In this document: in pieces, positions 56,359-64,000 of the stretch
How positions within the stretch are numbered: the stretch's first letter is position 1
Layout of the letters: every line of letters starts with the position of its first letter
Source of the DNA: Plantago ovata
Lineage: Eukaryota > Streptophyta > Magnoliopsida > Lamiales > Plantaginaceae
DNA: 64,000 nucleotides
Assembly: GCA_028274465.1 (NCBI GenBank)
Contig: CM051457.1
Span: 105,089,982-105,153,981, forward strand
Reading direction: 5' to 3'
Notes under the pieces: generated by a model
What the model saw: the letters and a program-made list of their open reading frames with translations, nothing else
Told to the model about the DNA's origin: nothing
Database searches by the model: none
Program-made: the position numbers and the translations under genes

Positions 56359-58438
56359 ACATGGTTATATTAATTGCAATGATAAATATGCCGATAAATG
56401 TGAAATTTGTGTTGAAGCCAAAATGACTAAGAAACCTTTTTCTAAAGTTGAACGAAGCTGTGAATTGCTAGAACTTGTGCATTCAGATATATGTGAATTG
56501 AATGATCAATTATCTAGAGGTGGAAAGAGATATTTTATCACTTTCATAGATGACTACTCAAGATATACACATGTTTATCTTATCAAGACCAAGGATGATG
56601 CCTTTGATAAATTTAAGCTTTTCAAATCTGAAGTTGAAAATCAGAAAGAGAAAAAAATCAAAGTTCTTCGAAGTGATCGGGGTGGAGAATACTTTCCATA
56701 AATCTTTAACAAATTTTGTGAAGATCATGGAATTATTCACCAAAAGACAACCCCTTATACTCCACAACAAAATGAAGTAGCAGAATGAAAAAAATATCCT
56801 CGGTTGAAATGATTAATTCAATGCTCACGAATGCAAATTTACCATTTAATCTATGGGGTGAAGCTTTATTGACAGCATGTCATATTTACAATAAGGTGCC
56901 TTTTAAAAGGTTGAGTGCTTCCCCGTATGAACTTTGGAATAATGGAAAGAAACCAAACTTGAGTTATTTTAAAGTGTGGGGGTGTGTTGCTTTTTATAAA
57001 GTGACCGACCCTCATAAATCCAAGTTAGGTCCAAAGGGTATTAAAAGTGTGTTTGTTGGCTATGCACAAAATTCTAAAGCATATAGATTATTGAATTTAG
57101 AGTCTATACATGTAGAATTCTTTGAAGATAAATTCTTGTATAGTGTGTTGGAGCCTAAAGTTGAAGAAAGACCTCTAGAGACACCACAAACTGGTGTAGA
57201 AACATCAAAAACTCGTGTTGATGTGGGGGTTGGTGAGAAATCAAAACAAGTTAGTGAACCAAGTGAATTACGAAGAAGCAAGCGCACTAGAAAAGTAAAA
57301 CACTTGGGGCCTGACTTTGTCTCACCTGATTCTATTACCTTTTTGGTTGAAGCTAATAGAGAAAAGGTACTTGATTCTACACCCATGGTTCTAAATGTTG
57401 ATAGTGATCCTAAAACCTTTTGAGAAGCAATGACTTCTAGAGATGCTGCTTTCTGGCAAGAAGCAATTAATGACGAAATGGACTCGATAATGTCCAATGG
57501 CACATGGGTTTTAGTAGATCTTCCACCTGGTTCAAAGGCAATTGGGTGCAAATGGGTGTTTAGAAAGAAGTACGGAACCGATGGTTCATTACAAACTTTC
57601 AAGGCAAGATTAGTTGCTAAAGGCTTCACCCAAAGAGAGGGTATAAATTATTTCGATACTTATGCTCCTATTGCAAGAATAACATCTATAAGAATTTTAT
57701 TTGCATTAGCTTCGATTTATGATTTGCATGTCCATCAAATGGACGTTAAAACAGCCTTCTTGAATGGAGATCTTTTCGAAGAAGTGTATATGCAACAACA
57801 TGAGGGTTTTGTACTTTCAGGAAATGAAGCTAAAGTGTGTAAATTGGTTAAATCCTTATATGGATTAAAACAAGATCCAAAGCAATAACATAAAAAATTT
57901 GATTTGGCAATCTTAGCAAACGGTTTCAAGCATAATGATGCTGATAAATGTGTTTATTGCAAGATGACCAATGACTATGGAGTAATTCTATGTCTCTATG
58001 TTGATGACATGATAATAGTCAGTACTAACATGAAAGGTATTGAAGACACCAAAAAGTATCTAGCTTCTGTTTTCAAGATGAAGGATTTAAATGAAGTAGA
58101 TACTATTTTGGGAATTAAAGTTGAGAGGCATGGAAAAGGCTATGCCCTGAATCAAACTCATTATATTGATAAATTACTTGATAAATTCAAGTATCTCGAT
58201 ATAAAAGAGTGTAATACTCCAATTGACGCTAACATGAAGCTACAAGAAAATAATGGGCGGGTTGTTGCTCAACTAGAATATGCTAGCGCAATCGGGAGTC
58301 TTATGTATGCTACACATGTACAAGGCCGGATATAGCCTTTGCGGTTAATGCGTTATCGAGATTTACCGCCAAGTCTAGCACGTTCCATTGGGAAGCAATT
58401 GCAAAAAGTTTGGGTTATCTTAAAAGACAAGGAAATTA

Positions 58439-59035
58439 TGTTAGTAATATATGAGGGTTGTGATAATTTTGGAAAACTTCAATGGATCGTGTAGTCACTT
58501 TCCAAACAAGATAATTCGACCCTAACTTGTTGTCTGGGTTTCACGAATTCCTTGCCGGGATAATCCAAGAAAGCAATCTAATTCAGGCAATATGAATTTC
58601 GATCAGAAAGTAGAGAGGATGTAATAGATTTCGTATCTGTTCAGGAGACTGATTCCTTCAATATATAGAAGTACAAAACGAAGAAGGAAGGGGCGCATCT
58701 GTTCAGAACAAACCTATTTGTTCATGAAGGGGTGCATATATCCGAACAAACCTGTTTGTTCACGGGCTATGCCCCTTGGACCCCAGCCAAGGGCTCTGCC
58801 CCTTGCAACCCCGTACAGGGGCTCCGTCCCTTGCAACCCCGCGAGGGTCTCTGCCCCTCGACCCCGCAAGGGGGCGCTGACCCCTGCTTCGTATTCGTGG
58901 CCGATAACTCGTTAGCTCAACAAGCGTGCACTCCGCATTACACGAACTTGTTCCGAGCCTCAACAAGAGATCGCATCAGTCTCTAGCAAATCACATTACT
59001 ACTAAAATGAATTGATGACACTAAAATCACCAACA
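58439..59035. mobile_element. Solo LTR (597 bp) in the Copia-2 RNase H region
   Basis: It begins TGTTAGTAATATATGAGG and ends AAAATCACCAACA, complementary 6-base tips (TGTTAG/CCAACA) of the LTR type. The flanks AATTA (58434-58438) and TATTA (59036-59040) agree at 4 of 5 positions. The Copia-2 frame stops at the left edge and resumes at the right edge. It carries a C-rich tandem repeat. No internal domain is present. Confidence 0.7.
58760..58895. repeat. C-rich tandem repeat, unit about 27 bp
   Basis: Roughly four imperfect units of the form GGGCTCTGCCCCTTGCAACCCCG occur in the middle of the solo LTR. They are far more GC-rich than the surrounding DNA. The frames at 58718-58986 are translations of this repeat and are not genes. 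Confidence 0.8.
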
Positions 59036-59655
59036 TATTAAAACTTGTTTATAATGATTATCCAAATGTGCTAGAAGGGTATTATGATGCAAGTTGGATG
59101 TCAAGTACAGCTGATCCAGCAAATCTACTTCAGGATGGATATTTTCATTAGGAGGTGGGGCTATAAGTTGGGCATCCAAGAAACAAACTTGCATTTCACA
59201 TTCAACCATGGAAGCAGAGTTTATAGCTCTTGCTGCGGCAGGCAAAGAAGCAGAATGGATAAGAGATTTATTACTAGATATTGAGTTGTGGCCACAACCG
59301 ATGTCTGCCATATATTTGTACTACGACAACCAAGCCACAATGTCTAGAGCATTTAGCGATCTACATAACGGAAAGTCTAGACATTTGCGGTTGAGACACA
59401 CATATGTGAGAGAATTGATAATGAATTGGGTGATCACCATAATATATGTGAAGTCTGGAGAGAACTTAGCGGATCCTCTCACTAAGTCACTTGCGAGAGA
59501 CTTGGTAAAGCGTACTGCGGATGGTATGGGAATAAAATTAGAATTAAGCACCGGTAACGGGAACCCAACTTTTAATTAGTAACAAACTAATTTTAAAGTT
59601 CAATGGGTAATAACAAGTTACTGTTATGTGTTTGATAGTACTAGTAAAAAGTCTC

Positions 59656-60052
59656 ATGATACCTTTCTCAAGAAATGAAAGAAAGAAGAACGAGAACAGG
59701 AGTTAACATAGGAGTTGAGCCGAACAACTCGGGAGTTAACATAGGAGTTGAGCAAGACAACACAGGAGTTAACATAGGAGTTGAGCCAGAGCAGGTTAAC
59801 TCCTTGGTCAACACCGCCATATTGAGAGAGTCCAGATCTCATCAGGAAACTCCGGAAGAGTTTGAGAAGAAGAAAAGAGTTAGTTTAAGGCTGGAGACAG
59901 GCGTGTACATATAGATTTATTAGGGTTATAGTAGTATAAATAGCTAGCTATATCTTCCTTTGTAAATCACGTTTAATATACAATAGTTTTCTTACTTTCA
60001 ATAAACTCAATTCACTTTATTTGTTCTGCTATGATTCTTAGCGTACTCTGAG
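59656..60052 (+). repeat. Copia-3 5' LTR with a short tandem repeat
   Basis: It includes three copies of GGAGTTAACATAGGAGTTGAGC (about 59699-59785) spaced 31-35 bp. TATAAATAGC near 59936-59945 is a good TATA box, so transcription likely starts near 59970. The LTR ends just before the primer site. Confidence 0.65.
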
Positions 60053-60064
60053 ATGGTATCAGAG
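60053..60064 (+). promoter_or_regulatory. tRNA-Met primer-binding site of Copia-3
   Basis: TGGTATCAGAGC is the standard complement of the 3' end of plant initiator tRNA-Met, used to prime minus-strand DNA synthesis. Confidence 0.85.
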
Positions 60065-60432
60065 CGAAGGCTTTCTGGTTACTGGTCAGAACCATAGATA
60101 GCAGTACGTTTTTTTCTTTTCTCTTTCTTCTTCTGGCCGCTTAGCAAACGGCATGCTCTGTTTTTCTTCTTTTAGCCGTAAAGCATACTCTGTTTTTCTT
60201 CATTAGCCGTAAACATTGTTTTCTAGCTTCCGCATTCTACTTTTTATTTTTCTTTCCTTCTTATCTTTTACATAAGCTATTGTTATTAGTTTATAAATCT
60301 TGAGCTATTGTTATTAGCCAAATCACCAGAAACAATCATCGATCATCAATTGTTTCCACGCTGTAGTTATCAGCAAACAATCATCAATTATCAATCAGAA
60401 ATCAATCGTGAATCTCAGATCCACTGTTCACT

Positions 60433-63400
60433 ATGGCTACTGATGATGATATCAGTAAACTCACAAACCTGAACGACAAGAAGGATGAGAATGATCTCTC
60501 CAAGTCAAAGACACCAAGTTATGATCTCAATGATCCTTATGGTCCCTTCTGTCTTGGACCGGCCGACACAGCTACTTCTGTTGTCATAGAGCCACAACTC
60601 ACAAACTCATCAACTTCTCAGATCAATGCCGTTTCATCCAACAATTTCACACAGAATCTCACTGATAAAGAGTGGGCAAGTAATACTGTGAATCATGTTT
60701 TTAATAATTTTAATCGTGTTATTTGGATTCTTGATTCAGGAGCATCTGATCACATTATTTATTCACCATCATTATACACTCACAACATTAGAAATGTTGT
60801 TTCACAAGTACAATTACCAACTCAACAGTTCACAGTGGTAACTCATATTGGTGACATTCTTATTGAAAAGAATGTCATACTCCGAAATGTACTTTGTGTG
60901 CCATCATTCAAAGTCAATTTACTTGCTGTTTCTCGATTGACTGATGATAATGATATCTCTATTGTATTTAACAAAGATCATTGCAAAATGCAAATGAACT
61001 CTTCAAAGAAGGAGATTGGCAGGATCAGAATTGAACATGGTCTTTATTATGTTAGCCTGCATCCCTTGACTTTTTCACAACTACATCAATGTCATCGGCC
61101 AAATAAGGAATTGTGGCATTCTAGATTAGGACACATTCCAGTTACAAAGCTCAAGTTGATTGAGCAATTTTCTCCTATTGTAACAAGCATTGATGTACAA
61201 GCTTGTGATGTCTGTAGCAAGGCTAAACACAAGAAAATTCCTTTTCCAGTGAATGAACACTGTTCTAGTTATTCTATTCTTGAACTTTTACATATAGATA
61301 TTTGGGGTCCTTTTTCCCAAACAGCATTGAATGGTCACAGATTTTTCTTAACTATTGTCGATGATTATTCTCGACTGACTTGGACCTATCTCATGAAATA
61401 CAAATCTGATGTAGCTACCATTTTACCTAATTTCATTAATCTCATAGCTACACAATTCAATAAAACAGTTAAAATCATAAGAACTGATAATGGAGTCGAA
61501 TTTCAATTAGACTCTTTCTATAACAGCACTGGTATTCTCCATCAAAAGACTTGTGTTTACACTCCACAACAAAATGGAGTAGTTGAGAGAAAACATCAAA
61601 CTCTCCTCAATGTAGCCCGAGCATTGATATTTCAGGCCGAACTTCCTCTTAAGTTTTGGGGAGATGCTGTTCTAACAGCAACACACTTGATTAATCGAAT
61701 ACCTTCCGTTGTTATCAACAATGATACACCATATGAAAGGTTCTTTGGAAAGAAACCAGATTATTCACACATACGCACATTTGGGTGCTTAACATATGGG
61801 GCGTCCATATCACAACTTCGCCACAAATTCAGTCCAAGATCCAGAAAAGCCATTTTTATTGGCTATCCGGCAAATATCAAGGGTTATAAATTGTATGATC
61901 TTGATAATAAGGTCACTTTCATCTCAAGAGATGTAGTTTTTCATGAGCAAATATTTCCTTTTCGAAAGGATCATTCATTCTCTGACTCATGTGACTCTAC
62001 ACGATATGAGACATTCCAAGATAATTTGTTTATCCCTGATATACGCACTTCATTAAAACATAATGACAGTATATCTCATTCTGAGGATCCGGTCGTTCCC
62101 GAGAACAATTCTACCGAGACCTCTGTTCCTAGTTCACCACGTGATCAGGCACACTCTCTTTCGCCTGTTCCAAATTCACCCTCTCTTTCTTCATCACCAC
62201 AAATGAACGATAATCATCATGATCCTGAACCTTCTGAGTTGCAAGAACAACCAGAATCAATCACATCTCTTCGCAAATCTACTAGAGAGAAACAAAAGAG
62301 CGTTTGGCTCAAAGATTTTCACTGTGCAGAATTGAAGAAAGGCACAAGACAAGCCACTCAATCTAGCACAGCATATCCCATTTCCATGTATCTATCATAT
62401 GATAGACTTTCAGAAAATCAAAAGGCTTTCTCCATCTCATTATCTATTCTTGAGGAACCACGAAGTTTTCAGGAAGCAATCAAATACCCCCAATGGAGAC
62501 AAGCCATTCAAGAAGAGCTGGATGCAATGCACCATAACAATACCTGGAGCATCACTACACTTCCACAAGGACACAAAGCAGTAGGATGCAAGTATGTCTT
62601 CAAAACTAAATTAAAATCCGATGGTAGCCTTGACAAATACAAGGCTCGGTTAGTAGCACAAGGATTTACACAACAACATGGACTGGATTACAGTGAGACA
62701 TTTAGTCCTGTTGCTAAACTCACCACGGTTAAGATTTTTTTGGCTCTAGCTGCACAGCACAATTGGAGGCTTTCCCAGCTAGATGTTCATAATGCCTTTC
62801 TTAATGGTGATCTCGATGAGGACATTTACATGAAATTACCTCCTGGATACACCATTAAGGGGGAATCCTTAGAGAATAAAGTGTGTAAACTCAACAAATC
62901 AATTTATGGGCTAAAGCAAGCCTCCAGACAATGGAACATGAAGTTCACTAATTCACTCATTCAATATGGTTTTGTTCAGTCCAAGCATGATTATTCACTC
63001 TTCACTAAGAGAACAGAGAAAAGCTACTTGGTACTCCTAGTATATGTTGATGACATTTTGCTAGGAGGAACTAACTCTGATGAACTGAACAAAACAAAAG
63101 AGTACTTAAGACAACAATTCAAGATCAGAGATTTAGGGGAACCTAAATATTTCTTAGGAATAGAAATTTCAAGATCAAGAGAAGGTATATATTTATGTCA
63201 GAGGAAATATACTCTGGAAATCATTCAAGAACATGGCTTGCTAGGATGCAAACCACTGATCATTCCTATGGAACAGAATCATCACATCCAAAAGGATGGA
63301 GATCCACTCAACAATCCAACTGAGTATAGAAAGATAGTTGGAAAATTAATTTATCTCAACTTAACGAGGTCAGACATCAGTTACTCGGTCAATATTCTCA

Positions 63401-63903
63401 GTCAGTACATGGAAAACCCCACAAAGGAACATATGGAGGTTGCACTGAAAGTGGTGAGATACTTGAAAGGAAATCCAGGACAGGGCATTCTACTGTCGTC
63501 ACAAAGAAACCTGGAGTTGACAGCATTTGTAGATGCAGATTTTGATGGGTGTGTTGACACTAGAAGATCTCTATCCGGGTACTGCATTTTCTTGGGGAAA
63601 TCTCTCATTAATTGGAGAACCAAGAAACAAAATGTTGTTAGCAAGTCCTCTACAGAATCAGAATACAGAGCTATAGCTCATGCCACTTGTGAAATCATGT
63701 GGATTCATTATATCATGAAGGATTTTGGTTTTGAACAAAACCAACCCACGAAGTTGTACTGTGACAATCAGTCAGCAATTAGCTTGACTAAGAATCCTGT
63801 TTATCATGAGAAAACTAAACATATTGAGATCGATCAACATTTCATTAGAGAAAAGGTGCAAAGTAAGATCATTGAGGTGATTTATGTCCACACTTCACAA
63901 TAG
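60433..63903 (+). CDS. Copia-3 polyprotein, gag-deleted, PR-INT-RT-RH in one frame
   Basis: Open for 1156 codons. The N-terminus holds only the start of gag (DPYGPFCLGPADTATS, about residues 34-49) and then runs directly into the protease, so the capsid domain and zinc knuckle are missing. Protease: WILDSGASDH (Asp ~101). Integrase: ELWHSRLGH...CDVCSKAKH zinc motif, then Asp (~289, HIDIWG), Asp (~351, RTDNGVEF) and Glu (~385, GVVERKH), all present. Reverse transcriptase: [32 protein letters not shown] and YVDD (871-874). RNase H: DADFDGCVDTRRSLSGYC, STESEYRA, DNQSAIS and HIEIDQHFIRE. The frame ends at TAG 63901-63903, after which the same frame continues with PADMFTKALP, the normal family ending, so the TAG looks like a late nonsense mutation. 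It would need gag from another copy to transpose. Confidence 0.9.
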   Translation: MATDDDISKLTNLNDKKDENDLSKSKTPSYDLNDPYGPFCLGPADTATSVVIEPQLTNSSTSQINAVSSNNFTQNLTDKEWASNTVNHVFNNFNRVIWILDSGASDHIIYSPSLYTHNIRNVVSQVQLPTQQFTVVTHIGDILIEKNVILRNVLCVPSFKVNLLAVSRLTDDNDISIVFNKDHCKMQMNSSKKEIGRIRIEHGLYYVSLHPLTFSQLHQCHRPNKELWHSRLGHIPVTKLKLIEQFSPIVTSIDVQACDVCSKAKHKKIPFPVNEHCSSYSILELLHIDIWGPFSQTALNGHRFFLTIVDDYSRLTWTYLMKYKSDVATILPNFINLIATQFNKTVKIIRTDNGVEFQLDSFYNSTGILHQKTCVYTPQQNGVVERKHQTLLNVARALIFQAELPLKFWGDAVLTATHLINRIPSVVINNDTPYERFFGKKPDYSHIRTFGCLTYGASISQLRHKFSPRSRKAIFIGYPANIKGYKLYDLDNKVTFISRDVVFHEQIFPFRKDHSFSDSCDSTRYETFQDNLFIPDIRTSLKHNDSISHSEDPVVPENNSTETSVPSSPRDQAHSLSPVPNSPSLSSSPQMNDNHHDPEPSELQEQPESITSLRKSTREKQKSVWLKDFHCAELKKGTRQATQSSTAYPISMYLSYDRLSENQKAFSISLSILEEPRSFQEAIKYPQWRQAIQEELDAMHHNNTWSITTLPQGHKAVGCKYVFKTKLKSDGSLDKYKARLVAQGFTQQHGLDYSETFSPVAKLTTVKIFLALAAQHNWRLSQLDVHNAFLNGDLDEDIYMKLPPGYTIKGESLENKVCKLNKSIYGLKQASRQWNMKFTNSLIQYGFVQSKHDYSLFTKRTEKSYLVLLVYVDDILLGGTNSDELNKTKEYLRQQFKIRDLGEPKYFLGIEISRSREGIYLCQRKYTLEIIQEHGLLGCKPLIIPMEQNHHIQKDGDPLNNPTEYRKIVGKLIYLNLTRSDISYSVNILSQYMENPTKEHMEVALKVVRYLKGNPGQGILLSSQRNLELTAFVDADFDGCVDTRRSLSGYCIFLGKSLINWRTKKQNVVSKSSTESEYRAIAHATCEIMWIHYIMKDFGFEQNQPTKLYCDNQSAISLTKNPVYHEKTKHIEIDQHFIREKVQSKIIEVIYVHTSQ

Positions 63904-64000
63904 CCGGCAGATATGTTCACTAAGGCTTTGCCATCAGAGAAGATTAAGTTCTTCATGGGCAAGATGGGAGTAATAAACATTTACTCTCATCTTGAGGGGG

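Larger units (their letters stand above)
54039..59579 (+). pseudogene. Copia-2 gag-pol polyprotein remnant
   Basis: In order: gag start (54039) broken by the first insertion, then FDGTNYPRW at about 54714 and a capsid segment with frameshifts near 54960-55020. Next come the zinc knuckle CFHCGKRGHYIKEC (about 55425), protease WWLDSGATIH (55593), and pre-integrase LWHARL with a 4-base ATTA duplication that shifts frame near 55993. Integrase has HSDICE and RSDRGGEYF (first two acidic residues) but a stop at 56700 and a changed QNEVAE region (56770). Reverse transcriptase (57430-58335) has QMDVKTAFLNGDL, SLYGLKQ, a stop at 57886 and LYVDD. RNase H (59040-59579) has MEAEFIALA and the LADPLTKSL end. 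Stops at 57421 and elsewhere confirm it is dead. Confidence 0.88.
54039..59655 (+). mobile_element. Copia-2: decayed Copia retrotransposon with several insertions
   Basis: The element's coding part runs from gag at 54039 to the end of RNase H at 59579, followed by non-coding tail until Copia-3 begins. Three foreign pieces interrupt it: a CGGTTCGG-rich element (about 54105-54711), a Cassandra LTR (56043-56358) and another solo LTR (58439-59035). Its own 3' LTR is not in the window, apparently because Copia-3 inserted just before it. Confidence 0.85.
59656..64000 (+). mobile_element. Copia-3: LTR retrotransposon, 5' portion, runs off the window
   Basis: The 5' LTR-like region runs from about 59656-59677 to about 60050 and is followed by the primer-binding site TGGTATCAGAGC at 60053. 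The polyprotein ORF is at 60433-63903. A polypurine-like CTTGAGGGGG occupies the last bases of the window, so the 3' LTR should begin right outside it. The exact left edge cannot be fixed without the second LTR. Confidence 0.8.

Noticed and set aside
58718-58986. GC-rich frames of 65-84 codons
   Set aside because: They translate the C-rich tandem repeat of a solo LTR and have no protein-like composition.

Overview
This is plant nuclear DNA, most likely from a dicot. It has intron-rich single-copy genes with GT-AG introns, an AT-rich background and a heavy load of plant transposons. Four housekeeping genes can be read from start to stop by joining exons: PDIL2-3-type protein disulfide isomerase (+, 17.7-21.7 kb), CDKC-type PITAIRE kinase (-, 23.3-29.0 kb), bifunctional dihydrofolate reductase-thymidylate synthase (-, 30.7-34.2 kb) and the Golgi-ER tether/kinetochore protein ZW10 (-, 39.0-45.8 kb). 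A single-exon LEA-2/NDR1-HIN1-like gene lies at 3.4-4.1 kb. These genes are unrelated in function and form no operon-like unit. No tRNA or genuine rRNA gene was seen.

Layout. 0-5.8 kb: an RNase H-like gene fragment split by a hAT MITE, a 286-bp TRIM retroelement with 78-bp LTRs, and the LEA-2 gene. 5.8-17.4 kb: a three-level nest. An LTR-like element (TSD ATGAT) contains a hAT element (TSD AGCTGCAG), which contains a 9.3-kb Mutator-like element (MULE, TSD TAAACTATA). The MULE carries a transposase gene on + and a converging Ulp1-type C48 protease gene on -, the arrangement described for Kaonashi-type MULEs. 17.6-45.8 kb: the four housekeeping genes, with MITEs in introns and spacers. At 35.2-36.9 kb is an inverted, internally deleted relative of the MULE. 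46.6-64 kb: a PP2/Nictaba-like gene remnant whose last codons are split by a Copia element, a second decayed Copia element interrupted by three further insertions (one a Cassandra LTR carrying 5S-rRNA-like sequence), and a third Copia element with a 1156-codon open frame that runs off the window.

The most unusual feature is the MULE. A short motif, CTGAAACTAGC, occurs on the order of a hundred times inside it, always in the same orientation relative to the element. It lies in introns of both genes, in the spacer between them and inside coding exons. In the transposase exon it encodes an ETR/ETS-rich stretch. Read from the other strand it is GCTAGTTTCAG, a ready-made 3' splice site, and one copy serves as the inferred acceptor of a large exon of the protease gene. 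The same repeat fills the deleted derivative at 35-37 kb. Both MULE genes carry one visible lesion each: a TGA in the transposase and a one-base frameshift in the protease gene.

All exon boundaries were read by eye from GT/AG signals and reading-frame continuity, and could be off by a base or, at ambiguous sites, by a few.
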